This document shows, in pieces, positions 20,460 through 29,063 of a stretch of 64,000 nucleotides of DNA. The DNA comes from Paenibacillus taichungensis (GTDB taxonomy: Bacteria; Bacillota; Bacilli; Paenibacillales; Paenibacillaceae). Where the stretch lies: assembly GCF_013359905.1 (NCBI RefSeq), contig NZ_JABMCC010000101.1, forward strand, positions 287,329 through 351,328. Reading direction: 5' to 3'. Below the pieces are notes generated by a model. The model was not told the origin of the DNA. It did no database searches and was given only the letters and a program-made list of their open reading frames with translations. Numbering within the stretch: position 1 is the first letter of the stretch; the number at the start of each line of letters is the position of its first letter. The translations under genes were made by a program, and so were the position numbers.

Positions 20460-21680
20460 TCAATAAGGGTATGATCCTGCTCCTTCATATTTCCCATTCA
20501 CAAAATCCATTTTGTTTATTTTTTCTTGGTTGCCGGCGATATCCGTGCTGAAATACTCCACTGTTTTGACATCAGGAGCATAGATTTTTATTGGTCCGGT
20601 AAACGTGATCCATTCCCCCCCATTGATTCTGTACTGGGTCATTTTCAAACCTGATCCCTTAACTTCGTCCGTTGCCTTTAACTTAAAATTAAATCCATTA
20701 ATATATTGTTTGCCGTTGGATATTTCTGTCAATGGAACTAAAGCATATTTGGTTACAGGCGGGGTTTTGTCTGCATTACTCTTGAGAATAAAATCAAAAG
20801 TATTGTTAGGTCCTTTGACCAAAGTTACCCTAATCGTTTGGTTGATATAACCATCCGCTTCGACAGAGATTATGCTTATTCCCGGAGACAGTCGATCCAT
20901 GGAATACTTGCCTTGTTTATCTGTTATCATCTTAAGATTATTAATAGATACCGTGGCCCCAGCCAATGGCCTCCCCTGTTCATCTTGCACCAAGCCACTC
21001 ACCTTGGCGGCCTCTTGAAGTGTTATGTTCAACTTCTCTGTAACACCGGTGTATAGAAAAAGATATTTTGTGTAAGGAACATATCCATCTGCATCAACCG
21101 AAACCACAATATCAGGGGCGGAATAAGGATTAATACCTGTAATTGCGTAATTGCCATCCTTGTCCGTCTTTACAGATTGGCTGACAGTTGTTACTTTAAT
21201 TACAGCACCCACAACTGGTTTTCCTGATTGATCAGTAACTTTGCCTACAACTGTTGCTGGTTCATAGAGGGAAAAATTAAATTCCCTTGTTTCTCCCGGA
21301 ATCAAATAATAGCTAATATAATTCTTGTTGGTATCCAAGTACCCCTTGGCAACCGTACTAATATTGATGCGTATGCCTTCACTTAACGTTGTTTCAAAAT
21401 TGTACTCTCCCTTGGAATTGGTTTTAATTGTTTTGGTTGCTATTTCGCTGTTTTCGAAGGTGTACATCTTGATATTTACATTTGCATCTTTCACAGGAAA
21501 ACCATCCATATCAGTAATTTTCCCAAAAACTCTTGAAATTTGAGCAAGTTGATTAACTTGCCCCTCCGCAGAAGCATTTTTGGATGCAGCATATGTCGTT
21601 CCAGAATGCAGCAGACCACACACCCCAAAAAATAATAAAAACACACTTAAACGAATCATCCATTTCCATTGAATACTCAT
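20460..21680 (-). CDS. Secreted protein with carboxypeptidase-regulatory-like repeats
   Basis: 406 residues. A signal peptide (hydrophobic residues 10-28, ending near TTYAAS) precedes four tandem beta-sandwich repeats of about 80 residues, each opening with a phrase such as VFGKITDMDGFPVKDA, VVGKVTDQSGKPV, or VSGLVQDEQGRPLAGA. The C-terminal 100 residues (KLKATDEVKGSGLKMTQYRINGG, FSTDIAGNQE) resemble the OmpL47-type domain of cell-surface proteins. It probably acts outside the membrane. It lies 66 nt downstream of the small RiPP-like ORF and may share its transcript. Confidence 0.72.
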   Translation of the reverse strand: MSIQWKWMIRLSVFLLFFGVCGLLHSGTTYAASKNASAEGQVNQLAQISRVFGKITDMDGFPVKDANVNIKMYTFENSEIATKTIKTNSKGEYNFETTLSEGIRINISTVAKGYLDTNKNYISYYLIPGETREFNFSLYEPATVVGKVTDQSGKPVVGAVIKVTTVSQSVKTDKDGNYAITGINPYSAPDIVVSVDADGYVPYTKYLFLYTGVTEKLNITLQEAAKVSGLVQDEQGRPLAGATVSINNLKMITDKQGKYSMDRLSPGISIISVEADGYINQTIRVTLVKGPNNTFDFILKSNADKTPPVTKYALVPLTEISNGKQYINGFNFKLKATDEVKGSGLKMTQYRINGGEWITFTGPIKIYAPDVKTVEYFSTDIAGNQEKINKMDFVNGKYEGAGSYPY

Positions 21681-21746
21681 GACAATCGTTCACCTCATCC
21701 AAATATAGTAGTAAGTCCGGTGACCATATGAACTCGTTTTATCTAT

Positions 21747-21908
21747 CTAACTAACCAACATTTCGAGCCTCCAAAATTCCCCGCCCCAAACATATTGCCA
21801 AATCCCATCACCACCGTTCATGGTTTTGCTAATATCCAACACTTCCAATTGTGGTGTCACCCACTCCTGTTTGATTTTGTTTGCCGCAATAGATTGAATT
21901 TCTTTCAT
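21747..21908 (-). CDS. Orphan RiPP precursor with lasso-type leader
   Basis: 53 residues encoded after a good ribosome site (AGAGGTG, 7 nt before ATG). The leader segment WVTPQLEVLDISKTM fits the lasso-peptide leader pattern (aromatic-xx-Pro-x-Leu, then Thr at -2) of the paeninodin type, where cleavage follows TM. The rest reads NGGDGIWQYVWGGEFW, with Gly and Trp clusters. Counting from the predicted cleavage site, acidic residues fall at 4 and 14, not at 7-9 as needed for a normal lasso ring. No lasso B or C enzymes are nearby. It may be an atypical or relict precursor. Confidence 0.6.
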   Translation of the reverse strand: MKEIQSIAANKIKQEWVTPQLEVLDISKTMNGGDGIWQYVWGGEFWRLEMLVS

Positions 21909-21946
21909 AGTTCACACCTCTTTTTCATATTTGCTTTTCTCATTTT

Positions 21947-21970
21947 ATTATAAATGATACAATTTGTATC
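21947..21970 (-). promoter_or_regulatory. Promoter and palindromic operator candidate of the RiPP-like gene
   Basis: GATACAATTTGTATC (21956-21970) is a perfect 15-nt inverted repeat lying just upstream of a TATAAT -10 (minus strand, 21947-21952). The related sequence GATACAATATGTATTG occurs again near 22249. No regulator is known. Confidence 0.4.
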
Positions 21971-22331
21971 TATTTATTTTAAGCGCTCCATTCTCTTTCG
22001 CCGTCTAGCAACAAGTTAGAAGATACAGCGAGGCTTCATTGTTTATGGAATTACAACGAATTTAAGTAAGGACATATGCATGATAAGGAGAAAAAGGGCA
22101 TTTTATCACAGGTAACTCTATAATTTAGACTGGGTTTACACACATCGTTTGAGCTTCTATTAGAGAATTAATAATTAGAATGTAGTCCATTAACAATCGA
22201 GAAAGTAAATAATCACAACGAGGATAATTTTAATAATCCATAATACGATACAATATGTATTGTTGTTTGTCGCATGTATATTAGTTATGTTTTCTTAATT
22301 TCTTTCTTACCAATAACTTGTCCAAAAAAAT
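21971..22331. other. Spacer upstream of the RiPP-like gene
   Basis: AT-rich, no gene seen. It holds the second GATACAAT-like site near 22249. Confidence 0.5.
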
Positions 22332-22375
22332 AACCCACAAGAGAGTCACTATTTAAAGTGTCTTTCTTGTGGGTT
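22322..22375 (-). terminator. Terminator of the rnhB-ylqG-ylqH-yraN transcript
   Basis: AACCCACAAGAAAGACACT pairs with AGTGACTCTCTTGTGGGTT on the minus strand, followed by ATTTTTTT. A strong Rho-independent terminator. Confidence 0.85.
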
Positions 22376-22410
22376 AACACATTTAGAAGAATCGTTTATG
22401 TAGCAGAAAC

Positions 22411-22809
22411 TCAGAATGCATTCATAATATGATCAATTGAAACAATTTCGCCTGCTTTATCCAGCATGACTGCGAACACATCAAAACGGATTTGATGATT
22501 TGTCTCTCCCGTCATTTGCAAATATACAGATGCCGTTGCACGTACCTGCTGCATTTTACGAATATCTACCGACTCCTGGGGTGTACCATACTGTGCAGTT
22601 CCGCTTCTGCTGCGGACTTCAATAAAAATGATCATGTCTTCACGAGAAGCAACGATATCAATCTCTCCGCGTCGGCAGCGCCAATTGCGCTTCAAAATGC
22701 GATAATCATGCTCCCGAAGCCAGTCGCAAGCAGCTTCTTCACCCAATCGTCCTTTTTGCTGACGTGTCAGTTTTGAAGCTGGACCCTGTTCTGATCCGTG
22801 CTCTACCAT
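22411..22809 (-). CDS. yraN: UPF0102 family protein YraN
   Basis: 132 residues with a PD-(D/E)XK-like core: GRLGEEAACDWLREHDYRIL, then RRGEIDIVASREDMIIFIEVRSR, carrying the conserved GEIDIV and EVR acidic and basic residues. It resembles Holliday-junction-resolvase-like nucleases, but the family function is unknown. It overlaps the ylqH stop by 7 nt and is the last gene before the terminator at 22322-22375. Confidence 0.9.
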   Translation of the reverse strand: MVEHGSEQGPASKLTRQQKGRLGEEAACDWLREHDYRILKRNWRCRRGEIDIVASREDMIIFIEVRSRSGTAQYGTPQESVDIRKMQQVRATASVYLQMTGETNHQIRFDVFAVMLDKAGEIVSIDHIMNAF

Positions 22810-23111
22810 GATTCCTCTTCCTCTCGTCCAGAAGCTAGACGGTCAGCACGATAAATGTAGGTCAACACTTCCGCCACCAGCTGATACAGTTCCGCCGGGA
22901 TTTGTTCGTCCAAATCCAGTTTAGAAAGCACTTCCACAAGTGCGGCATCCTCCTGAACAGGCACACCATTTTCCTTGGCTTTATCCAGAATGGCTTCTGC
23001 CACTTTGCCACGGCCTTTGGCTACGACCACTGGTGCTTCACTCTCACCAGGTACATATTTTAAAGCAACGGCCTTTTTGGACATCAGGTCCGGTTGCGAA
23101 TCCTCTTTCAT
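22803..23111 (-). CDS. ylqH: FlhB C-terminal-like protein (YlqH type)
   Basis: 102 residues. SKKAVALKYVPGESEAPVVVAKGRG matches the cytoplasmic C-terminal part of FlhB/YscU, but the NPTH autocleavage loop is not kept, and the membrane domain is absent. Such proteins are found next to rnhB in Bacillales, where they may bind the flagellar export gate. It overlaps the preceding gene by 4 nt. Confidence 0.85.
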   Translation of the reverse strand: MKEDSQPDLMSKKAVALKYVPGESEAPVVVAKGRGKVAEAILDKAKENGVPVQEDAALVEVLSKLDLDEQIPAELYQLVAEVLTYIYRADRLASGREEEESW

Positions 23112-25162
23112 ACCCGCATGTCCACCCCTTTGTATCGTTCAGGACTGTAGTCCGAGGCAGTCATTTTCCGTTCGGCACCCGGTTCCTGGCCCACAGGCCA
23201 GGGTTCCGCCTTGAAAGTCAGCAACTGATAACCCAGCTTGTCCAGCGCCTTATGGATCTCTTCGCGCCCACTTTCTAGGAGCGTTCCCATTCCTTCGCCG
23301 TCATTTAGTACACGCAGACTGACGATATTATTAACAACATGCACATCCACCAATGTCGGACCAAGACTTTTCATGTCCAGATCAAACCAAAGGCGGCAGT
23401 TGGATGCATCCAATTCACCGCGTTGCCCACGGCGTGATTGAATCTGAACGGAAGCCGTCTCTTCTCCGTCAGGTCCGGTAATGGGGATAAACCAGTGCAT
23501 CTGGGCAAAGGTAGCACTGCGATCTGTTGTTAGCAATAACTGCTGACCTGTCAGAAATTGCACAGCCTGTCCGGCGACATCCTTGAGTGCCGCCGGTGCA
23601 CCATCGCTGCTGGCAAGCTGCAGCAGCAAGCCCTTGAGCGAATCCGCGGTTCCCGGACTCGCCACATCCCCCACGCGCGCCTGCGCAGCCGCGCCGTGAA
23701 CTGCCTGCTGCTCGTGCTCCGCACCGAGCAGCTTCAACACACGCCCCACCCACGGGTCCCCCTCGTGGGTGACGGGCGCAGCCGCAGCTCCCGCAGGCGC
23801 TGCGGCACTACCGCCAGCCGGCAGCGCGTCTGCGCCGGCTGGTAAAGGCTGCGGCACGCCTCCGGCAGCCGCAGCCACCGAGCCGCCCTGCGATGCAGGG
23901 GCGGCCTGTGTCGCCGCACCTGGCTGTGCCGGTGCGGCTGTGGACGCGCTGCGCAGCGCGTCCAGAAGCGCCAGCAGCTTGGGCGCCAGCTGCGCTGCCG
24001 ATGGAGCTGCTGGCGCCGCCTGCCCTGCTGCGGAAGCGGTAGACCCCGCAGCAGCAGGCGTTTCAACGTGGCCGTCAGTTCGCCCGGCCGCGCCCCCCTC
24101 AGGCTGGCCCGCTATCACTCGGCCAGCCGTAACATCCACAGCAGCACCCGGCGTACCTGGGCGGCTCCCAGCAACACCCGCGTCAACTGCACGCGGGCTC
24201 TCACCAGGTATTCCGGTTCCTGCCGGAATACCTGTACCCACCTTGCCAGCAGTTTCAACATGGCTAGTCCCTGCTTTTATCCCAGCACTCTCGGCAGTCC
24301 CTGCTCCAGTCTGCCCATTGCCTTTAACCGCACCACCAGCTGTTTCCACAGATCCATCAGCCATTGGAGTACCACCAGCAGTCGCACCAGGCACGGGTTG
24401 CCCGGACAATCCGGTTGTTCCTCCTACCTGACGGTTACCGCCTGACGCAGCTAAGTTTCCTCCCGTCTGCTCTCCGTTTGAAGGTATAGGCACTCCAGCC
24501 GTAATGTTATTCTTCACTGTAGCAACTGTAGCTGCCTGTTCAGCAGTCGGCAGCGGTTTACCTGCGGTTTGGGTCAGCATGGACTCCAGCTGTTCAGCCA
24601 AACCCTTCAACAACTGATGTAGTGGCGGGCCAAATACAGCTTGATGCAAGCCCTTTACCGTTTCCGCTGTAACCGGAAGACCACGCTGAAAAGCAATACC
24701 TGTCGCCTGAACCCATTCTTCGACAGGCACTTGTGCAGGTTTTGCTGTTATCATATTTTGAACCATGGCTACATTATCCTTGGTTAAAGGTAATCCACTT
24801 CGCTGCATAGCTAACAACAGTTCCCGATTCCCCTTGGTATCCGGCAAGCCTACCTCCTGAAGCAAATTGTTCAGAGATGCCTGTGGCAGCTCTGCTAATG
24901 TACCCGTCAGTGGTTTCATTACCGTTACGCCATTTTCACCTGGAGGCTGAACCTGAAGCAGAGTTGTTTCACCTGGGCGAAGCGGGGTTTCTAGTTTTGC
25001 ACGCACCTGCACACCCTGAATCTGAAGAACCGCATCTGCTCCATCATCGGATACACTAACCACAGAACCACGTACAACCTGGCCTTCCTTTAACTCCAAT
25101 GGCTTGGCATTTCCCGGTTTACTATCCCCCAGTAACCCACGAATCACGGAACTTATATTCAT
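23108..25162 (-). CDS. Flagellar hook-length control-like protein (YlqG position)
   Basis: 684 residues in the position of ylqG in B. subtilis. The C-terminal 170 residues (FIPITGPDGEETASVQIQSRRG, LWFDLDMKSLGPTLVDVHVVNN) resemble the FliK C-terminal domain and the YlqG family. Residues roughly 210-480 are Ala/Gly/Pro-rich low-complexity sequence and the DNA there is much more GC-rich than its surroundings, including repeated AGTA/GTGI stretches. The first 100 residues form a beta-type domain (VVRGSVVSVSDDGADAVLQIQG). Confidence 0.78.
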   Translation of the reverse strand: MNISSVIRGLLGDSKPGNAKPLELKEGQVVRGSVVSVSDDGADAVLQIQGVQVRAKLETPLRPGETTLLQVQPPGENGVTVMKPLTGTLAELPQASLNNLLQEVGLPDTKGNRELLLAMQRSGLPLTKDNVAMVQNMITAKPAQVPVEEWVQATGIAFQRGLPVTAETVKGLHQAVFGPPLHQLLKGLAEQLESMLTQTAGKPLPTAEQAATVATVKNNITAGVPIPSNGEQTGGNLAASGGNRQVGGTTGLSGQPVPGATAGGTPMADGSVETAGGAVKGNGQTGAGTAESAGIKAGTSHVETAGKVGTGIPAGTGIPGESPRAVDAGVAGSRPGTPGAAVDVTAGRVIAGQPEGGAAGRTDGHVETPAAAGSTASAAGQAAPAAPSAAQLAPKLLALLDALRSASTAAPAQPGAATQAAPASQGGSVAAAAGGVPQPLPAGADALPAGGSAAAPAGAAAAPVTHEGDPWVGRVLKLLGAEHEQQAVHGAAAQARVGDVASPGTADSLKGLLLQLASSDGAPAALKDVAGQAVQFLTGQQLLLTTDRSATFAQMHWFIPITGPDGEETASVQIQSRRGQRGELDASNCRLWFDLDMKSLGPTLVDVHVVNNIVSLRVLNDGEGMGTLLESGREEIHKALDKLGYQLLTFKAEPWPVGQEPGAERKMTASDYSPERYKGVDMRV

Positions 25163-25192
25163 AACCTTCCCCTCCCTCCGCGTATGGTCTAA

Positions 25193-25897
25193 TTAAAATA
25201 AAGTGTGCTGTTCTCCGAGCAGATTGCCGAGAAAACTGCGACGATGCATGGGTGTAGCACCAAGAGCCATAATTTGTTCACGATGAAATTTCGTTGCATA
25301 TCCCTTATGTATCGATAAACCATATTCCGGATATAACGTATCCCAATCCTCCTTGCAAAGCCTATCCCGGGTAACCTTCGCAATAATGGATGCTGCCGCA
25401 ATGGATTGACTATTTGCATCACCTTTAATAATGGATAACTGTGGTATATTCACATCTACCTTTTCGGCATCCACCAACAGGTAGTCCGGCACGTCCTCAA
25501 GGGCCTCTACCGCACGTTTCATGGCAAGCCTTGCAGCCTGTTTAATATTCAGTTGATCAATCGTTTCCGCATCCGCATAACCAATTCCCACTGCCAACGC
25601 CTTTTCCATTATGATGTCATATAATGCGTCGCGCTTTTTCTCCGTTAATTTCTTGGAATCATTAACGCCTTCCAGAATCAGCTCACGAGGTAAAATAACG
25701 GCTGCCGCTACTACATCTCCAAATAAACAACCACGTCCCACTTCATCAATTCCGGCAATATGTTCAAATCCGCTTTCCCAATATTCACGCTCATAGATCA
25801 GCAGATCTTTGGGCTCCACCAATTCTTTTTTCTTCTTTTTCGGTTCAACCAGGGCATCCAGTTGCGTCAATTCAGTTAACTCATTCATTTCATTCAT
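25193..25897 (-). CDS. rnhB: Ribonuclease HII
   Basis: 234 residues from ATG 25897 (MNEMNELT), with GAGGAG 11 nt upstream. It removes ribonucleotides from RNA-DNA hybrids. The catalytic block GIDEVGRG puts the metal-binding Asp51 and Glu52 in order, followed by DSKKL and the DYLLVDAEKV and SIIKGDANSQSIAAASIIAKVTRD blocks with further conserved acidic residues. Order rbgA-rnhB-ylqG-ylqH is that of B. subtilis. Confidence 0.95.
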   Translation of the reverse strand: MNEMNELTELTQLDALVEPKKKKKELVEPKDLLIYEREYWESGFEHIAGIDEVGRGCLFGDVVAAAVILPRELILEGVNDSKKLTEKKRDALYDIIMEKALAVGIGYADAETIDQLNIKQAARLAMKRAVEALEDVPDYLLVDAEKVDVNIPQLSIIKGDANSQSIAAASIIAKVTRDRLCKEDWDTLYPEYGLSIHKGYATKFHREQIMALGATPMHRRSFLGNLLGEQHTLF

Positions 25898-25921
25898 TAC
25901 GGTGTCATCTCCTCTGCCCAC

Positions 25922-26237
25922 TCTTGCTTAACGCATCACTTTATATCATTTTATTATATAGACGTAGATTCCCGATTTTTGTTCTATCAGATCCTATTAA
26001 ATAAGAAATAAACTTCTGTAAAGCATATATGATAATACGATGATGAGTTATTATTTTATCGGTATCTGTTGGCTTAAATTGAAGATATTCAGCACTGAGC
26101 AGGCTAAATCTTCATCATTCATCATAGCATGATTTAAGAGACCCAGATATACGTACAATACAATCCCATTAAGTGCAATTTTCTAGAATCACCTTCCAGA
26201 TCAATCAAGGTTCCTCTGCTTTAATTCCAGTACGACA
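25922..26237. other. Intergenic region between rbgA and rnhB
   Basis: No gene seen. It must hold the rnhB-operon promoter; AT-rich upstream sequence is present but no clear hexamer pair was chosen. Confidence 0.5.
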
Positions 26238-26277
26238 AAAAGCGACCGCTCCCGGTAATCCGGTAACGGCCGCTTCT
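26238..26277 (-). terminator. Terminator of rbgA
   Basis: On the minus strand AAGCGGCCG pairs with CGGTCGCTT around an inner ACCGG/CCGG stem, followed by TTTTG. Confidence 0.8.
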
Positions 26278-26296
26278 TTCGGCAGTTGTCTCTTAT

Positions 26297-27160
26297 TTAA
26301 TAAGGAGCTTCCATAGAGAAACGTCCCATTTTGCCCGCACGCAGTTCACGCAGAAAAGCTCGCGATGCCTTTTCCAAATCGATACGCCCACCACTTACCA
26401 CACAACCACGTATACGACCAACCTGTTCCATGATCGCAACAACGCTGTCAGAATCATCCGCATCCTTGGAGAACTCCTGAAGTCCGTATCGTTCTTCAAG
26501 AGATTCCCAGTAATAACGCATTAGATAACTGATGCCAAAAAAGGCGATGTCTTCTGCATTCAGAATCTCTTCCTTAATTGCACCTGTTACCGCAAGACGA
26601 TAACCCACGTTTTGATCTTCAAATTTCGGCCACAGAATACCGGGGGTATCCAACAGTTCCATCTCTTTACCAACTTTGATCCACTGTTGTCCCTTTGTCA
26701 CACCAGGACGATCTCCCGTTGCCGCAATGTTCCGTCCAGCCAGTCGGTTAATCAGCGTGGATTTACCCACGTTTGGAATACCAACAATCAGTCCACGAAC
26801 CGCTCTAGGGTTAATCCCTTTAGCTATTTGACGGTCAATTTTTTCTTTTAGGAGAAGCTTTGCTTGTGTTGGAATGTCTTTCACGTTGGTACCTGTTGAA
26901 GCATCTACAGGGAAAGCAGTGATTCCCTCTTTTTTGAAATATTCAATCCATTCTTGCGTTACTTTCGCATCCGCCAAGTCGGACTTATTCAACAAAATCA
27001 TCCGGGGTTTGCCCTGTAAAATCTCGTCAATCATCGGGTTGCGGCTGGAGACAGGCAGACGGGCATCCAGCAGTTCGATGACCACGTCAATCAGCTTTAA
27101 CTTATCCTGAATCTGGCGTCTGGCTCGGGTCATATGACCTGGAAACCATTGAATCGTCAC
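26297..27160 (-). CDS. rbgA: Ribosome biogenesis GTPase RbgA (YlqF)
   Basis: 287 residues. RbgA promotes late assembly of the 50S subunit. It is a circularly permuted GTPase: G4 (NKSD, residues 58-61) comes before G1 (GIPNVGKS, 127-134) and G3 (DTPG, about 172). The N terminus [17 protein letters not shown] and the C-terminal helical domain are diagnostic. It is followed by its own terminator. Confidence 0.97.
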   Translation of the reverse strand: MTIQWFPGHMTRARRQIQDKLKLIDVVIELLDARLPVSSRNPMIDEILQGKPRMILLNKSDLADAKVTQEWIEYFKKEGITAFPVDASTGTNVKDIPTQAKLLLKEKIDRQIAKGINPRAVRGLIVGIPNVGKSTLINRLAGRNIAATGDRPGVTKGQQWIKVGKEMELLDTPGILWPKFEDQNVGYRLAVTGAIKEEILNAEDIAFFGISYLMRYYWESLEERYGLQEFSKDADDSDSVVAIMEQVGRIRGCVVSGGRIDLEKASRAFLRELRAGKMGRFSMEAPY

Positions 27161-27326
27161 CTTGTCTTCACCTCATTATTTGTTGATATATAAACTTTTT
27201 CTATAACATGCACACCGCATCACTTCGCTGGTAAAACCATCTTAGATCTCTATTATCCCCAGATTAGTTCAACCCTCTACGTTTTGGTGTACATTTTATA
27301 TTTTGCTTATATATCCTGCATTCATA

Positions 27327-27947
27327 TTAATGGTTAATCCATTTGATATCGCCGATCGGCCAGAAAATCACATCTGCACGACCTACAATATCCTTCAGTG
27401 ATACATAACCGATCATTCGGCTATCCGTACTGTTCGGACGGTTATCCCCCATTACAAAAACATGACCTTCAGGTACTTTCCCATCCGGGAATTGTTCATT
27501 AGGGAAGTCCTTCACGTTATAGGTTCCACCGTTCGCTTCTGCAGCATCGATGGCTCCCTGAATGTAAGTCTCATCGACTTTTTTACCATTGACGAGAACT
27601 GTATCGTCCTGAACCTCAACGGTATCACCAGCGACAGCAATGACACGTTTAATGAAATCACGGCCTTCGGTAGGAACGTGGAATACAATTACTTCTCCGC
27701 GCTGTGGTTCCCTAATATCATATAAAATTTCATTGACGATTACACGTTCACCTGTATGAAAATTCGGCTGCATGGAAGGCCCGTCCACAACAAACGGTTT
27801 GAACAGTAACCACCGAATTAAAATGACAAGTACTAGTGCGATCACGATGGCTTTAAGCCATTCGAAAATTTCATTTTTGGCTTTTTTGGATCGACTGCCT
27901 TTCTCTTCGGCAGTATTGCCCTGGTCCTGTTGAACTTCCTGTTCCAT
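27327..27947 (-). CDS. lepB: Type I signal peptidase
   Basis: 206 residues from ATG 27947 (MEQEVQ), with GAGGAAG 7 nt upstream. A single membrane anchor spans about residues 31-48 after a basic N terminus. The catalytic Ser58 lies in GPSMQ and Lys100 in DFIKRVIAVAGD, then the MGDNRPNSTDSR box. It cleaves signal peptides from exported proteins at the outer face of the membrane. It lies between rplS and rbgA. Confidence 0.95.
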   Translation of the reverse strand: MEQEVQQDQGNTAEEKGSRSKKAKNEIFEWLKAIVIALVLVILIRWLLFKPFVVDGPSMQPNFHTGERVIVNEILYDIREPQRGEVIVFHVPTEGRDFIKRVIAVAGDTVEVQDDTVLVNGKKVDETYIQGAIDAAEANGGTYNVKDFPNEQFPDGKVPEGHVFVMGDNRPNSTDSRMIGYVSLKDIVGRADVIFWPIGDIKWINH

Positions 27948-28166
27948 TAATGATCTTCCTCTCTTCACAGTACATGTTATAGCAGTTTTTACACATCATC
28001 AGTTATGTAATCTTACACGCAAGCATTACCAGTACATTTAATCCACAATTCAAATGTCCTTCAATAACTGATTTCACAAGCCTCCCGGACTATTCGCGCG
28101 TGTGCCGCCATACCATTTTACTCGGAAGTGCACCTCCGGTTCAACTTTTCCCGGACAAAAACGAAA

Positions 28167-28186
28167 AGGGCTTGTCTCCAAGCCCT
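28167..28186 (-). terminator. Terminator of rplS
   Basis: AGGGCTTG pairs with CAAGCCCT around GAGA, then TTTCGTTTTTG. Confidence 0.85.
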
Positions 28187-28203
28187 CCCCGGTATCCGTT
28201 ATA

Positions 28204-28545
28204 TTAACGAATTTCTTTAATTCTCGCTGCTTTACCGCGTAGTTCACGAAGATAATAAAGCTTCGCACGACGCACTTTACCACGGCGAGCCACTTCGATT
28301 CTATCGATTTTAGGGGAATGAAGCGGGAAAGCTCTTTCCACACCTACACCGTAAGAAATTTTACGAACTGTAAAAGTCTCACTGATTCCACCACCACGGC
28401 GTTTAATCACAACACCTTCGAACAATTGGATACGCTCACGAGTTCCCTCGATTACCTTAACGTGCACTTTCAAAGTGTCACCAGGACGAAAACTCGGAAT
28501 ATCTTTACGAAGTTGTTCTTGTGTAATCGCTTGAACGATATTCAT
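28204..28545 (-). CDS. rplS: 50S ribosomal protein L19
   Basis: 113 residues, the usual length. L19 sits at the 30S-50S interface. The sequence blocks [45 protein letters not shown] and [17 protein letters not shown] are those of L19. GGAGGGAG precedes the start. It is read from its own promoter and has its own terminator. Confidence 0.98.
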   Translation of the reverse strand: MNIVQAITQEQLRKDIPSFRPGDTLKVHVKVIEGTRERIQLFEGVVIKRRGGGISETFTVRKISYGVGVERAFPLHSPKIDRIEVARRGKVRRAKLYYLRELRGKAARIKEIR

Positions 28546-28647
28546 CTATGACTCCCTCCTTCCGTACAGGCGTTCATACTTCTTCCAGAGAACACCTTGT
28601 CTCCTTCATTATCCATAGAGGACCGCCGTATTCCACATAACAGACTT
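28546..28647 (-). other. rplS leader, possible L19 leader structure
   Basis: About 95 nt of untranslated leader lies between the predicted start site and rplS. B. subtilis has an L19-leader regulatory structure at this place; a matching fold was not worked out here. Confidence 0.35.
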
Positions 28648-28676
28648 ATTGTATCACGCACCATAACAAAACACAA
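28648..28676 (-). promoter_or_regulatory. Sigma-A promoter of rplS
   Basis: TTGTGT, 17-nt spacer, TACAAT on the minus strand. Confidence 0.6.
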
Positions 28677-29063
28677 GGAAAAATAAACAAATTGCTGACA
28701 GAACTCTTCGGTTCTTCAATGCCCTTTAATTCTCATTAATTTCCTTTACTCCAATATAGGCGTTATCCGCTATAACGTTCATTTTAAATACGTCCTGAAT
28801 TTTATTATAGTCACATTACAATTCCATTAAAACACACCTGTCCATGCGCTTTTCTACACAATTCCTTTATGGACATCAAAGCTTCGCCCTATGGATTGTC
28901 ATAATTAGTATTCTTGAATAAGTCAAGTATTAGACGGAAAAAATACTGTAACTTTCTGTCAAGAAAGATCGTCTATGATATAGCTTGTTGGATTACTTGG
29001 TGATGCATCTAAAAATGTAATTCCACGAAGAAATGAAATGGCAAAAGGAGAACCAAACGAATT
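28677..29063. other. Intergenic region upstream of the deacetylase gene
   Basis: AT-rich, no gene and no clear promoter hexamers seen. The region ends in the ribosome site AAGGAGAACC of the plus-strand deacetylase. Confidence 0.5.
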
